From: Marinobacter maroccanus
GTDB taxonomy: Bacteria; Pseudomonadota; Gammaproteobacteria; Pseudomonadales; Oleiphilaceae
NCBI RefSeq assembly: GCF_002933275.1
Contig: NZ_PSSX01000012.1
Span: 1-64,000, forward strand
Direction of reading: 5' to 3'
DNA length: 64,000 nucleotides
Shown here: piece after piece, positions 8,077 to 17,582 of the stretch
Layout of the letters: every line of letters begins with the position of its first letter
How positions within the stretch are numbered: position 1 is the first letter of the stretch
The notes under the pieces: generated by a model
What the model saw: the letters and a program-made list of their open reading frames with translations, nothing else
What the model was told of the DNA's origin: nothing
Databases searched by the model: none
Made by a program: the position numbers and the translations under genes

Positions 8077-8152
8077 GCTGGCGTAGCTCAGTTGGTAGAG
8101 CAGCTGACTTGTAATCAGCAGGTCGGGGGTTCGATTCCGTCCGCCAGCTCCA
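8077..8152 (+). tRNA. thrU: tRNA-Thr (anticodon TGT)
   Basis: Acceptor arms GCTGGCG/CGCCAGC, a D-arm with AGCTCAGTTGGTAGAGC, anticodon TGT at 8110-8112 in the stem GCTGA/TCAGC, T-arm GGTTCGATTCC and an encoded CCA. It is first in a Thr-Tyr-Gly-Thr-tuf order identical to the E. coli thrU operon. Confidence 0.97.
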
Positions 8153-8191
8153 CTTTAAGTTTTGACGGATTTGCGTAAGCGAATCCGACTC

Positions 8192-8276
8192 GGAGGGGTT
8201 CCCGAGTGGCCAAAGGGATCAGACTGTAAATCTGACGGCATCGCCTTCGCAGGTTCGAATCCTGCCCCCTCCACCA
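8192..8276 (+). tRNA. tyrU: tRNA-Tyr (anticodon GTA)
   Basis: An 85-nt class II tRNA with a long variable arm. Acceptor arms are GGAGGGG/CCCCTCC, the anticodon loop is ACTGTAAAT (GTA), the T-arm is GGTTCGAATCC and CCA is encoded. It closely matches E. coli tRNA-Tyr. Confidence 0.97.
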
Positions 8277-8287
8277 CTAAATTGCTC

Positions 8288-8362
<75 letters not shown>

Positions 8363-8376
8363 ATTTGTTTTGCAAT

Positions 8377-8452
8377 GCTCATGTAGCTCAGTTGGTAGAG
8401 CACACCCTTGGTAAGGGTGAGGTCGGCGGTTCAAATCCGCCCATGAGCTCCA
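8377..8452 (+). tRNA. thrT: tRNA-Thr (anticodon GGT)
   Basis: Acceptor arms GCTCATG/CATGAGC, anticodon GGT at 8410-8412 in the stem CACCC/GGGTG, T-arm GGTTCAAATCC and an encoded CCA. It is 51 nt before the tuf start and probably on the same transcript. Confidence 0.97.
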
Positions 8453-8503
8453 TTATTTATCCGGTCAACGTTACGATCCTGGTTGATTAGGGAGATTGGT
8501 CGA

Positions 8504-9700
8504 ATGTCTAAGTCAAAGTTTGAACGCAATAAGCCGCACTTGAACGTGGGCACCATTGGTCACGTAGACCATGGTAAGACCACTCTGACCGCAGCTCTGA
8601 CTCGTGTATGCCACGAAGTTTGGGGTACAGGGTCGGCGAGCGCCTTCGATCAGATCGATAACGCTCCGGAAGAGCGTGCGCGTGGTATCACCATCGCCAC
8701 CTCCCACGTTGAGTACGATTCTCCGACCCGTCACTACGCTCACGTAGACTGTCCGGGCCACGCTGACTATGTGAAGAACATGATCACTGGTGCGGCACAG
8801 ATGGACGGCGCGATCCTGGTTTGTTCCGCAGCTGACGGCCCCATGCCGCAGACGCGTGAGCATATCCTGCTGTCCCGTCAGGTTGGTGTGCCTTTCATCG
8901 TTGTGTTCCTGAACAAGGCGGACATGGTTGACGATGAAGAGCTGCTCGAGCTGGTTGAGATGGAAATTCGTGAGCTGTTGGAGCAGTACGACTTCCCGGG
9001 TGACGACACTCCGATCATCACCGGTTCCGCGTTGATGGCGCTGGAAGGCAAAGACGACAACGAGATGGGCACTACCGCTGTCAAGAAGCTGGTGGAAGCT
9101 CTCGATGCTTACATCCCCGAGCCGGAGCGTGCGGTCGATCAGCCGTTCCTGATGCCGATCGAGGACGTCTTCTCTATCTCTGGCCGTGGTACCGTAGTAA
9201 CCGGTCGTGTTGAGCGTGGCGTCATCAAAGTTGGTGAAGAAATCGAGATTGTCGGTATCAAAGATACCGTCAAGACCACCTGTACCGGCGTTGAGATGTT
9301 TCGCAAGCTGCTGGACGAAGGTCGTGCGGGTGAAAACGTTGGTGTTCTGCTGCGTGGTACCAAGCGTGACGACGTTGAGCGTGGTCAGGTGTTGTGTAAG
9401 CCGGGCACCATTACTCCGCACACCAAGTTCGAGTGCGAAGTGTACGTGCTGAGCAAGGAAGAAGGTGGTCGTCATACCCCGTTCTTTAAGGGTTACCGTC
9501 CGCAGTTTTACTTCCGTACCACCGACGTAACTGGTTCTTGCGAACTGCCGGAAGGTGTGGAAATGGTTATGCCGGGTGACAACGTCAAGATGAGTGTTAC
9601 CCTGATTGCTCCGATCGCCATGGAAGATGGCCTGCGCTTCGCGATTCGTGAAGGCGGCCGTACCGTTGGTGCCGGCGTAGTCTCCAAGATCATCGAGTAA
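8504..9700 (+). CDS. tuf: Elongation factor Tu, copy 1 (tRNA-linked)
   Basis: EF-Tu is the GTPase that delivers aminoacyl-tRNA to the ribosome. The 398-aa protein has the P-loop GHVDHGKT (19-26), the switch II DCPGH (82-86), NKAD for guanine recognition, and domains II and III. It keeps the usual GPMPQ sequence with Pro113. ATG 8504 is chosen because GGAGA (8491-8495) precedes it and the product then starts MSKSKFERN. It corresponds to E. coli tufB by position, behind the four tRNA genes. It differs from the second copy (25084-26280) at about 19 residues, mostly between residues 110 and 330. Confidence 0.97.
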   Translation: MSKSKFERNKPHLNVGTIGHVDHGKTTLTAALTRVCHEVWGTGSASAFDQIDNAPEERARGITIATSHVEYDSPTRHYAHVDCPGHADYVKNMITGAAQMDGAILVCSAADGPMPQTREHILLSRQVGVPFIVVFLNKADMVDDEELLELVEMEIRELLEQYDFPGDDTPIITGSALMALEGKDDNEMGTTAVKKLVEALDAYIPEPERAVDQPFLMPIEDVFSISGRGTVVTGRVERGVIKVGEEIEIVGIKDTVKTTCTGVEMFRKLLDEGRAGENVGVLLRGTKRDDVERGQVLCKPGTITPHTKFECEVYVLSKEEGGRHTPFFKGYRPQFYFRTTDVTGSCELPEGVEMVMPGDNVKMSVTLIAPIAMEDGLRFAIREGGRTVGAGVVSKIIE

Positions 9701-9737
9701 TAGACTCGAGAGTAAGTGCGCTGAGTTGTTTCGGTGC

Positions 9738-9813
<76 letters not shown>

Positions 9814-9846
9814 TTTTTTAACATCCGGATACATAAGTTGATTCCT

Positions 9847-10215
9847 ATGGAGTCAAAAGCCGTTCAGTCAGCCAGCCGTTTCGATTTCCTGAAGTGGCTG
9901 GTTGTTTTCGTTCTGATCGCCATCGGTGTGGTGGGGAATCAGTATTTTAGTGCCGAGTCTCTGCTGTATCGGGTTCTGGCTCTTGTAGGTCTCGCCATTG
10001 TGGCGGCGCTTGTTGCTCTCCAAACCGACCGCGGCCGTCGTTTCGCGACGCTGTTGAAGGAGGCGAGAGTAGAGATCCGGAAAGTGGTATGGCCCACCAG
10101 GCCCGAGCTCGTGCAGACGACAGCTATCGTTGTGGTGTTTGTGCTGGTTGTGGCTCTGTTGTTGTGGGGTATGGACTCGCTGATCAGTTGGCTGGTCGCC
10201 GGGTTTATCGGTTAA
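9847..10215 (+). CDS. secE: Preprotein translocase subunit SecE
   Basis: SecE clamps SecY in the SecYEG channel of the inner membrane. The 122-aa protein has three membrane segments (about 15-33, 41-60 and 92-115), like the E. coli form (127 aa). The conserved cytoplasmic stretch EARVEIRKVVWPTRPE precedes the last segment. ATG 9847 is used because the longer in-frame reading would run into the tRNA-Trp gene. It is followed 12 nt later by nusG, the usual bacterial pairing. Confidence 0.95.
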   Translation: MESKAVQSASRFDFLKWLVVFVLIAIGVVGNQYFSAESLLYRVLALVGLAIVAALVALQTDRGRRFATLLKEARVEIRKVVWPTRPELVQTTAIVVVFVLVVALLLWGMDSLISWLVAGFIG

Positions 10216-10227
10216 CAGGAGTGGGCA

Positions 10228-10761
10228 ATGGCTAAGCGCTGGTACGTCGTTCATGCGTATTCTGGCTTTGAAAAGCAGGTAATGCGCACTCTCAAGGAGC
10301 GCGTTGCGCTGCACGAGATGGAAGGCCGTTTCGGCGAAATCCTGGTTCCGACCGAGGAAGTCGTCGAGATGCGAGAAGGGAAGAAGCGCAAGAGTGAGCG
10401 CAAGTTCTATCCCGGGTACGTACTGGTCCAGATGGAAATGGACGATGCGACGTGGCACCTTGTGAAGAATACTCCGCGAGTCCTTGGCTTTATTGGTGGT
10501 ACCAAGGATAAGCCGGCGCCGATCACCGAGAAGGAAGCGGAAGCGATCCTGCGTCGGGTGGAAAGCGGTGCAGATAAGCCCAAGCCGAAGACTCTGTTCG
10601 AGCCGGGTGAGGTTGTTCGCGTTGTTGAAGGTCCCTTTGCGGACTTCAATGGTGTGGTTGAAGAAGTCGACTACGACAAGAGTCGGGTCAAGGTTGCTGT
10701 TCTCATTTTCGGGCGTTCAACTCCGGTAGAGCTAGAGTTTGGGCAGGTCGAAAAAGACTGA
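10228..10761 (+). CDS. nusG: Transcription termination/antitermination factor NusG
   Basis: NusG binds RNA polymerase, suppresses pausing, and links it to Rho or to ribosomal protein S10. The 177-aa product (E. coli 181) begins [15 protein letters not shown], the RNP-like N-terminal domain. It carries [15 protein letters not shown] and ends with a KOW domain (from about residue 122, [17 protein letters not shown]). It is co-directional with secE, and a terminator lies between it and rplK. Confidence 0.97.
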   Translation: MAKRWYVVHAYSGFEKQVMRTLKERVALHEMEGRFGEILVPTEEVVEMREGKKRKSERKFYPGYVLVQMEMDDATWHLVKNTPRVLGFIGGTKDKPAPITEKEAEAILRRVESGADKPKPKTLFEPGEVVRVVEGPFADFNGVVEEVDYDKSRVKVAVLIFGRSTPVELEFGQVEKD

Positions 10762-10780
10762 TCGGCAACGAGAAATCTGA

Positions 10781-10813
10781 AAGCTCGCGCGCTAAAGCGA
10801 CGCGGGCTTTTTG
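10781..10813 (+). terminator. Terminator between nusG and rplK
   Basis: A 9-bp stem (10781-10789 with 10801-10809) with a small inner hairpin CGC-TAAA-GCG is followed by TTTTTG. It separates secE-nusG from the ribosomal genes, as in E. coli. The rplK promoter should lie in 10814-10860, but I see no convincing pair of boxes there. Confidence 0.85.
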
Positions 10814-10879
10814 TGTCTGCTGTTAGCAGTTGTAAAAACCGGGGAGCCGAAAGGCGTTTGAACCCATAGGAGAGCTATC

Positions 10880-11311
10880 ATGGCAAAGAAAATCGAAGCG
10901 TACATCAAGCTTCAGGTTGCTGCCGGTAAGGCCAACCCGAGTCCCCCCGTCGGTCCTGCACTGGGTCAGCGTGGCGTGAACATCATGGAATTCTGTAAGG
11001 CGTTCAACGCCCAGACCCAGGACATGGAGCCTGGTCTGCCGATTCCTACAGTGATCACCGTTTACAGTGATCGCAGCTTTACCTTTATTACCAAGACTCC
11101 GCCTGCACCGGTTCTTCTGTTGAAGGCTGCTGGCATCAAGAGCGGCTCTGGTCGTCCGAATACCGATAAAGTCGGTACCGTGACCCGCGAGCAGCTCGAA
11201 GAAATTGCCAAGACCAAAGAGCCGGATCTGACTGCAGCCGATATGGACGCAGCGGTACGTACCATTGCAGGAACAGCCCGCAGTATGGGCCTGAACGTGG
11301 AGGGCCTGTAA
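10880..11311 (+). CDS. rplK: 50S ribosomal protein L11
   Basis: L11 (uL11) forms the GTPase-associated centre with 23S rRNA helices 43-44 and is needed for RelA activation. The product is 143 aa (E. coli 142). The N-terminal proline-rich segment [20 protein letters not shown], target of thiopeptides, is intact, as is the C-terminal rRNA-binding domain with GTARSMGL. A good GGAG site (10870-10873) precedes the start. One base separates its stop from the rplA start. Confidence 0.98.
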   Translation: MAKKIEAYIKLQVAAGKANPSPPVGPALGQRGVNIMEFCKAFNAQTQDMEPGLPIPTVITVYSDRSFTFITKTPPAPVLLLKAAGIKSGSGRPNTDKVGTVTREQLEEIAKTKEPDLTAADMDAAVRTIAGTARSMGLNVEGL

Positions 11312-11312
11312 C

Positions 11313-12011
11313 ATGGCAAAGCTGAGCAAGCGTCAGAAGCTTATTCGTGAAAAGGTAGACTCTACCCGTTCCTACTCTGTAGACGAGGCAGTTGCACTGC
11401 TGGTTGAGCTGGGCCAGAACGTGAAGTTCAAAGAGTCTGTCGACGTTGCCGTTAACCTTGGCGTTGACGCACGTAAATCCGACCAGGTTGTTCGTAGCAG
11501 CACTGTTCTGCCTCACGGCACCGGCAAAACCGTTCGCGTTGCTGTGTTTACCCAGGGTGCCAATGCTGAGAAAGCAACGGCCGCTGGTGCAGATATTGTA
11601 GGTATGGACGATCTGGCGGACGAAGTTAAGAAAGGCAACATGGATTTCGACGTAGTTATTGCTACTCCGGATGCCATGCGTGTTGTTGGCCAGTTGGGCC
11701 AGATTCTTGGTCCCCGTGGTCTGATGCCGAACCCGAAGGTGGGTACTGTGACTCCTGACGTTGAGACTGCGGTCAAAAACGCCAAGGCTGGTCAGGTTCG
11801 TTACCGCACCGACAAGAACGGCATTATCCACGCTCCGCTGGGTAACGTTGAATTCTCTGCCCAGAACATCAAGGAAAACCTTGAGGCTCTGGTAGCAGAT
11901 CTGAAAAAGGCCAAGCCGTCGTCGGCGAAAGGTGTGTATCTCAAGAAGATCACCATTTCCTCGACTATGGGTCCTGGCCTGACTATCGATCAGAGCGGTC
12001 TCGCTATTTGA
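11313..12011 (+). CDS. rplA: 50S ribosomal protein L1
   Basis: L1 (uL1) forms the mobile L1 stalk near the E site, and in E. coli it represses translation of its own operon. The 232-aa product (E. coli 234) starts [15 protein letters not shown] and contains [14 protein letters not shown] and the C-terminal [13 protein letters not shown]. It is coupled to rplK (start 1 nt after the stop), which fits feedback control acting through the L11 leader. No unusual features. Confidence 0.98.
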   Translation: MAKLSKRQKLIREKVDSTRSYSVDEAVALLVELGQNVKFKESVDVAVNLGVDARKSDQVVRSSTVLPHGTGKTVRVAVFTQGANAEKATAAGADIVGMDDLADEVKKGNMDFDVVIATPDAMRVVGQLGQILGPRGLMPNPKVGTVTPDVETAVKNAKAGQVRYRTDKNGIIHAPLGNVEFSAQNIKENLEALVADLKKAKPSSAKGVYLKKITISSTMGPGLTIDQSGLAI

Positions 12012-12080
12012 TCCTTTGATTGGTGGTTACTTTGTAGTCTGGGCGGAAGCCAAGGCTGTCAAAGACCGCAGGCCCCCGAA

Positions 12081-12217
12081 GCACTTCCGGTCTGACCGGA
12101 AGTGCTGCAAGGGTTAAAGCAACGCCTGCGCAGACGGTGTGAAGACGTTCTCTCTGAACCCAAACACCGTTAGGAGCCCCGCGAGGGGTATATGTGGGTT
12201 TGCCGGGAAGACCCGGC
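12081..12217 (+). ncRNA. L10-type mRNA leader (autoregulatory structure before rplJ)
   Basis: The 225-nt rplA-rplJ gap holds four clear stems: 12081-12090/12096-12105 (10 bp); 12134-12140/12064-type closing partner at 12164-12170 (7 bp) around a purine-rich internal loop; CCCC-GCGA-GGGG at 12177-12188 with a GNRA tetraloop; and GCCGGG-AAGA-CCCGGC at 12202-12217. In many bacteria L10 with L7/L12 binds such a leader to repress rplJL translation. Placement and stem number fit; the exact L10 site is not proven here. Confidence 0.7.
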
Positions 12218-12236
12218 GAAATCGAGGAGAAATCCA

Positions 12237-12767
12237 GTGGCAATTAGACTCGAAGACAAGAAAGCGATCGTCGCTGAAGTCAACGAGACTGCCGGTGGTG
12301 CTCTGTCTGTGGTTATGGCTGACTACCGTGGTGTTACCTCTGGTGACATGACGGCGCTTCGTGCCAAAGCTCGTGCCGAAAACGTGCGTCTGAAGGTTGT
12401 TCGTAACAACCTGGCGAAGATCGCGATTCGCGGTACCGAGTTTGAGTGTATTGACGAAGCTCTGGTTGGTCCTACCATTCTGGCATTCTCTATGGAAGAT
12501 CCGGGCGCGGCAGCGCGTCTGCTGAAGGATTTTGCCAAAGAGAAAGAAGCGTTCGAGATTAAAGGCCTGGCCGTCGGCGGAGAGCTGATGGGTGCAGACC
12601 AGATCGACCGTCTTGCCAAGCTGCCAACACGTCATGAAGCACTGACGATGCTGGCCGCTGTAACACAGGCACCGATCACCAAGCTGGCACGGACACTGAA
12701 CGAAGTTCCTTCGAAAGTGACTCGTGCTGTAGCGGCAGTTCGCGACCAGAAGCAAGAAGCTGCTTGA
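12237..12767 (+). CDS. rplJ: 50S ribosomal protein L10
   Basis: L10 (uL10) anchors L7/L12 dimers at the base of the stalk. From GTG 12237 it is 176 aa (E. coli 165). GAGGAGA (12224-12230) sits six bases upstream and fixes this start, and the N-terminus [15 protein letters not shown] matches the family. An upstream in-frame ATG (12192) would run through the leader hairpins and is rejected. It is translated from the autoregulated leader described at 12081-12217. Confidence 0.96.
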   Translation: MAIRLEDKKAIVAEVNETAGGALSVVMADYRGVTSGDMTALRAKARAENVRLKVVRNNLAKIAIRGTEFECIDEALVGPTILAFSMEDPGAAARLLKDFAKEKEAFEIKGLAVGGELMGADQIDRLAKLPTRHEALTMLAAVTQAPITKLARTLNEVPSKVTRAVAAVRDQKQEAA

Positions 12768-12807
12768 TTCTGTTGAACACCATTTTTTATATTTTTGGGA
12801 GAAAGTC

Positions 12808-13185
12808 ATGGCTCTGTCTAACGAAGACATTTTGAACGCAATTGCTGAAATGAGCGTAATGGACGTTGTTGCGCTGGTTGAAGCAATGGAAGAGAAATTC
12901 GGTGTTTCTGCCGCTGCAGCCGTTGCTGCTGCTCCGGCTGCTGCTGGTGGTGGCGAAGCCGCTGCTGAAGAGCAGACCGAGTTTGACGTTGTACTTACCG
13001 GTCCTGGTGAGAAGAAAGTAAACGTAATCAAGGCCGTTCGTGAACTGACCGGCCTGGGTCTGAAAGAAGCCAAGGAAATGGTCGACAGCGCTCCTTCCGT
13101 TATCAAGGAAGCAGCTAGCAAAGACGACGCTGAAGAAGCCAAGAAGAAGCTCGAGGAAGCAGGCGCTTCTGTTGAGCTCAAGTAA
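12808..13185 (+). CDS. rplL: 50S ribosomal protein L7/L12
   Basis: bL12 is the multi-copy stalk protein that recruits and activates translational GTPases. The 125-aa product (E. coli 121) has the N-terminal dimerisation domain (1-33), an Ala/Gly hinge (about 35-53, [20 protein letters not shown]) and the C-terminal factor-binding domain with [25 protein letters not shown] precedes the start. The gene ends 40 nt before an attenuator, so it can be made in excess of RNA polymerase. Confidence 0.98.
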   Translation: MALSNEDILNAIAEMSVMDVVALVEAMEEKFGVSAAAAVAAAPAAAGGGEAAAEEQTEFDVVLTGPGEKKVNVIKAVRELTGLGLKEAKEMVDSAPSVIKEAASKDDAEEAKKKLEEAGASVELK

Positions 13186-13225
13186 GAGTCGGCTGTTGAT
13201 CGAAACCGTGCGATAAGCATGGACA

Positions 13226-13256
13226 GGCTGGTGGCTTTGGGCCACCGGCCTTTTTC
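13226..13256 (+). terminator. Attenuator between rplL and rpoB
   Basis: A 10-bp GC-rich stem (13226-13235 with 13241-13250, one G-T pair) with loop TTTGG is followed by TTTTTCTGTT. In E. coli a partial terminator at this place lets only a fraction of transcripts into rpoBC. The short T tract fits partial termination here too. Confidence 0.8.
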
Positions 13257-13389
13257 TGTTGTATATGCTATAGAGTCTGGTGAGCAATTGCAGGTTGATG
13301 TCAGATCTATAACCTACAGCCAGAGTCTTGTTCAAGACGGCGCGATAAGCCGAGCAATTCGGCCCCGAAGCAGAACAATGGTTGCTTCT

Positions 13390-13404
13390 TGATACCAGGT
13401 ATCA
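13390..13404 (+). promoter_or_regulatory. Palindrome TGATACC-A-GGTATCA in the rpoB leader
   Basis: This perfect 7-bp dyad lies 22 nt before the rpoB start, within the 170-nt untranslated stretch after the attenuator. That stretch also contains GTCTT-GTTC-AAGAC. These could be RNA hairpins controlling rpoB translation or mRNA processing. No factor can be named from sequence. Confidence 0.4.
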
Positions 13405-13426
13405 GGTCTAAAGCTGGGGAATGCAG

Positions 13427-16400
13427 ATGACTTACTCCTACACTGAGAAAAAGCGGATTCGCAAAGATTTTAGTAAATTGCCTTCCGTGATGGACGTCCC
13501 CTATTTGCTGTCTATTCAGCTGGATTCGTTCCGGGACTTCCTCCAAATGGAAGCCGCTCCTGAAGACCGCCGGGAAACCGGTCTTCACGCAGCATTCAAA
13601 TCCGTATTCCCGATTGTCAGTTACTCTGGCAATGCCGCGCTCGAATACGTTAGTTACCGTATTGGCGAGCCGGTTTTTGATGTCAAGGAATGCCAGCTTA
13701 GGGGCGTAACCTATGCAGCGCCGCTGCGGGTGAAGGTCCGCCTTATCATTTACGATAAGGAATCGTCCAACAAGGCGATCAAGGACATTAAAGAGCAGGA
13801 AGTCTACATGGGCGAAATGCCCCTGATGACCGAGAACGGTACCTTCGTTATCAACGGTACCGAGCGCGTTATTGTTTCCCAGCTCCACCGGTCTCCGGGT
13901 GTGTTCTTCGATCACGACAAGGGCAAGACCCACTCCTCAGGCAAGCTGCTTTATTCTGCCCGGGTGATTCCTTACCGTGGTTCATGGCTGGACTTCGAGT
14001 TTGATCCGAAGGACTCCGTGTTCGTTCGTATCGACCGTCGTCGGAAACTGCCGGCCTCGATTCTCCTGCGTTCTCTGGGCTACACCTCTGAGCAGATGCT
14101 CGAGATGTTCTTCGAAACCAGTAAGTTCAGCCTGGGCGCGGAAGTGTGCAAGCTGGAGCTGGTACCGAGCCGTCTGCGTGGCGACATCGCGACCTTCGAT
14201 ATCAAGGACAATGACGGTAACGTGATTGTCGAGGAAGGCCGCCGTATTACCGCCCGTCACATCAAGCAGCTTGAAAAAGCCGGTATCAACGAGCTTGAGG
14301 TGCCAACGGAGTACCTGTACGGCCGCGTTCTGGCCAAGGACATGATCGATCAGGCTTCCGGTGAGGTTCTGGTTGAGTGTAACTCCGAGCTGACGGAAGA
14401 GCTGGTTACCAAGATCCTGGACGCTGGCGTGAAGGAAATTGAGACCCTTTACACCAACGATCTGGACTGTGGTCCGTTCATGTCCGATACCCTGCGCATC
14501 GATCCGACCCGCACGCCGCTGGAAGCGCTGGTTGAGATCTACCGAATGATGCGCCCGGGTGAGCCGCCCACCAAGGAGTCGGCTGAGAATCTGTTCAATA
14601 ATCTGTTCTTCTCCGAAGAGCGGTACGACCTGTCTGCGGTTGGCCGGATGAAACTGAACCGTCGCCTGCGCCGTGAAGAAAGCACCGGCGAAGGCACGCT
14701 GACCCACGAAGACATTATCGATGTCCTCAAGACCCTGATCGATATCCGTAACGGCCAGGGCAATGTCGATGACATTGATAACCTGGGTAACCGCCGTGTT
14801 CGCTGCGTTGGCGAAATGGCCGAAAACCAGTTCCGCGTTGGTCTGGTGCGGGTCGAGCGTGCGGTTCGTGAGCGTCTGAGTCTTGCTGAAAGCGAAGGCC
14901 TGATGCCACAGGATCTGATCAACGCCAAGCCGGTGGCTGCCGCGGTTAAAGAATTCTTTGGCTCCAGCCAGCTGTCCCAGTTCATGGACCAGAACAACCC
15001 GCTGTCCGAGGTCACGCACAAGCGTCGTATCTCTGCGTTGGGCCCAGGTGGTCTGACCCGCGAGCGCGCCGGCTTTGAGGTACGTGACGTACACCCGACC
15101 CATTACGGCCGTGTGTGCCCGATCGAGACGCCGGAAGGTCCGAACATCGGTCTGATCAACTCGCTGGCGACTTACGCCCGCTCCAACTCCTACGGCTTCC
15201 TTGAGAGCCCGTACCGGAAGGTTGAGAACGGCGTGGTAACCGATGAAGTGGTTTACCTGTCCGCTATCGAGGAGAGCAACTACGTCATCGCCCAGGCCAG
15301 CGCAGCCATGGACGAGAAGACCAAGCGTCTGACTGATGAACTGGTTACGGTTCGGCACCAGAACGAATTTACCGTTACCCCGCCGGAAAGCGTGAACTTC
15401 ATGGACGTTTCTCCGCGCCAGGTGGTGTCGGTCGCTGCATCTCTGATTCCGTTCCTTGAGCACGACGACGCCAACCGGGCACTGATGGGCGCGAACATGC
15501 AGCGTCAGGCGGTTCCGACCCTGCGTTCCCAGGTGCCTCTGGTAGGTACCGGCGTTGAGCGCACGGTGGCACAGGACTCCGGTGTCTGTGTAACGGCCCG
15601 TCGTGGCGGTGTGATCGAGAGTGTCGACGCGGCCCGTATCGTGGTTCGTGTCAACAATGAGGAAACCGAAGCGGGTGATGCAGGTGTGGATATCTACAAC
15701 CTGACCAAATACACCCGTTCGAACCAGAACACCTGTATCAACCAGCGCTCCATCGTGCGTCAGGGCGACGTCATTGCCCGTGGCGACGTGCTGGCCGACG
15801 GCCCGTCCGTGGATCTGGGTGAACTGGCCCTGGGGCAGAACATGCGCATCGCGTTCATGCCCTGGAACGGTTACAACTTTGAGGACTCCATCCTCATCTC
15901 CGAGAAAGTGGTTCAGGAAGACCGCCTGACCACGATCCACATTCAGGAACTGACCTGTGTGGCTCGGGATACCAAACTGGGTAGCGAAGAAATTACCGCG
16001 GATATTCCGAACGTTGGTGAAAGTGCGCTGTCCAAGCTGGATGAGTCCGGGATTGTTTACATCGGTGCGGAAGTGGGCCCCGGCGACATTCTGGTAGGCA
16101 AGGTAACACCGAAAGGTGAAACCCAGCTGACACCGGAAGAGAAACTGCTGCGTGCCATCTTTGGTGAGAAGGCGTCTGATGTGAAGGACACCTCCTCCCG
16201 TGTGCCGACTGGCACCCGCGGCACCGTTATCGACGTGCAGGTCTTTACCCGCGACGGTATCGAGAAGGATCAGCGTGCCCAGTCCATCGAGAAAGAGCAG
16301 CTGGACCAGTATCGCAAAGACCTGAAGGACGAGTACCGGATTGTTGAAGGTGCGACTTTCGAGCGTCTGAACAGTGCGTTGAAAGGGCAGGAAGTGATCA

Positions 16401-17506
16401 GTGGGCCGGGCCTGAAGAAAGGTGCCACCCTTGAAGAAAGCTACCTGGCCGAGCTGCCGCGTTCCGACTGGTTCAAGCTCCGGATGAAAGACGAGAGCCT
16501 GAACGAGCTGCTGGAGAAATCCGAGCAGGGCCTGGAAGACCGCAAGAAGGAACACGAAGCACGCTTTGACGACAAGAAAGGCAAGCTTCAGCAGGGCGAC
16601 GACCTTGCACCGGGCGTGCTGAAGATCGTCAAGGTATACCTGGCTATCAAGCGTCGTATCCAGCCGGGTGACAAGATGGCCGGTCGTCACGGTAACAAGG
16701 GTGTTATTTCCTCGGTTATGCCGATCGAAGACATGCCTTACGACGAGCACGGCAACACGGTTGACGTGGTTCTGAACCCGCTGGGTGTTCCCTCGCGGAT
16801 GAACGTAGGTCAGGTGCTTGAGACTCACCTGGGTGCTGCGGCCAAGGGTCTGGGTGAGCGTATCAGCCAGATGCTGGACGAACAGCGGAAGGTGGTTGAA
16901 TTACGCAAGCTGCTGGATGAGATCTACAATCACTCAGACGAAGTGTTCAAGGTGGACCTGGATTCCCTGTCCGACAAGGAAATCCTGGAGATGTGCCACA
17001 ACCTTCGTGGCGGTGTGCCCATGGCAACGCCGGTATTCGACGGTGCCAAGGAAGCCGAGGTCAAGCGTATGCTTGAGCTGGCGGGGCTGAGCACCACGGG
17101 TCAGACCATGCTGTACGACGGTCGTACCGGTGACATGTTCGACCGCCCGGTGACGGTTGGCTACATGTACATCCTGAAGCTGAACCACCTGATCGACGAC
17201 AAGATGCACGCTCGTTCCACCGGCTCCTACAGCCTGGTTACCCAGCAGCCGCTGGGTGGTAAGGCGCAGTTCGGTGGCCAGCGCTTCGGTGAGATGGAAG
17301 TGTGGGCCCTTGAGGCCTACGGTGCAGCTTACACGCTGCAGGAGATGCTCACCGTCAAGTCTGATGATGTGAACGGTCGGACCAAGATGTACAAGAACAT
17401 TGTCGATGGCGATCATCGGATGGAGCCGGGCATGCCCGAATCCTTCAACGTTCTTGTCAAGGAAATCCGCTCGCTGGGTATCGACATCGAGCTGGAATCC
17501 GAGTGA
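13427..17506 (+). CDS. rpoB: DNA-directed RNA polymerase subunit beta
   Basis: The beta subunit forms one side of the active-site cleft of RNA polymerase. The product is 1359 aa (E. coli 1342). ATG 13427 gives [15 protein letters not shown], the family N-terminus, with GGGGA upstream; ATG 13421 would add two residues. The rifampicin-binding segment (about 512-544, [20 protein letters not shown]) has the wild-type sequence, so no resistance change is evident. The C-terminal anchor with [20 protein letters not shown] is intact. It is followed by rpoC after 76 nt. Confidence 0.98.
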   Translation: MTYSYTEKKRIRKDFSKLPSVMDVPYLLSIQLDSFRDFLQMEAAPEDRRETGLHAAFKSVFPIVSYSGNAALEYVSYRIGEPVFDVKECQLRGVTYAAPLRVKVRLIIYDKESSNKAIKDIKEQEVYMGEMPLMTENGTFVINGTERVIVSQLHRSPGVFFDHDKGKTHSSGKLLYSARVIPYRGSWLDFEFDPKDSVFVRIDRRRKLPASILLRSLGYTSEQMLEMFFETSKFSLGAEVCKLELVPSRLRGDIATFDIKDNDGNVIVEEGRRITARHIKQLEKAGINELEVPTEYLYGRVLAKDMIDQASGEVLVECNSELTEELVTKILDAGVKEIETLYTNDLDCGPFMSDTLRIDPTRTPLEALVEIYRMMRPGEPPTKESAENLFNNLFFSEERYDLSAVGRMKLNRRLRREESTGEGTLTHEDIIDVLKTLIDIRNGQGNVDDIDNLGNRRVRCVGEMAENQFRVGLVRVERAVRERLSLAESEGLMPQDLINAKPVAAAVKEFFGSSQLSQFMDQNNPLSEVTHKRRISALGPGGLTRERAGFEVRDVHPTHYGRVCPIETPEGPNIGLINSLATYARSNSYGFLESPYRKVENGVVTDEVVYLSAIEESNYVIAQASAAMDEKTKRLTDELVTVRHQNEFTVTPPESVNFMDVSPRQVVSVAASLIPFLEHDDANRALMGANMQRQAVPTLRSQVPLVGTGVERTVAQDSGVCVTARRGGVIESVDAARIVVRVNNEETEAGDAGVDIYNLTKYTRSNQNTCINQRSIVRQGDVIARGDVLADGPSVDLGELALGQNMRIAFMPWNGYNFEDSILISEKVVQEDRLTTIHIQELTCVARDTKLGSEEITADIPNVGESALSKLDESGIVYIGAEVGPGDILVGKVTPKGETQLTPEEKLLRAIFGEKASDVKDTSSRVPTGTRGTVIDVQVFTRDGIEKDQRAQSIEKEQLDQYRKDLKDEYRIVEGATFERLNSALKGQEVISGPGLKKGATLEESYLAELPRSDWFKLRMKDESLNELLEKSEQGLEDRKKEHEARFDDKKGKLQQGDDLAPGVLKIVKVYLAIKRRIQPGDKMAGRHGNKGVISSVMPIEDMPYDEHGNTVDVVLNPLGVPSRMNVGQVLETHLGAAAKGLGERISQMLDEQRKVVELRKLLDEIYNHSDEVFKVDLDSLSDKEILEMCHNLRGGVPMATPVFDGAKEAEVKRMLELAGLSTTGQTMLYDGRTGDMFDRPVTVGYMYILKLNHLIDDKMHARSTGSYSLVTQQPLGGKAQFGGQRFGEMEVWALEAYGAAYTLQEMLTVKSDDVNGRTKMYKNIVDGDHRMEPGMPESFNVLVKEIRSLGIDIELESE

Positions 17507-17530
17507 GCCGAATTGTTTTTGGCAGCGTGA

Positions 17531-17551
17531 GCGGGCACGACCAGTGCCCGC
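17531..17551 (+). other. Hairpin in the rpoB-rpoC gap
   Basis: GCGGGCAC-GACCA-GTGCCCGC is an 8-bp perfect stem about 30 nt before rpoC. No T tract follows, so it is not a terminator. It may protect or process the mRNA between the two large cistrons. Confidence 0.5.
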
Positions 17552-17582
17552 CCGAGATTAACGCCATCCGGAGCTTTTACTG

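Noticed and set aside
12081..12105. 10-bp hairpin after rplA as a terminator
   Set aside because: No T tract follows. It is better read as part of the L10 leader.
13982..16828. 948-codon open frame antisense to rpoB
   Set aside because: Same reason: rpoB is certain on the plus strand, and the antisense product has no recognisable domain.
17507..17582. Promoter for rpoC in the rpoB-rpoC gap
   Set aside because: No -35/-10 pair with sensible spacing. The hairpin has no T tract, so the two genes are treated as one transcript.
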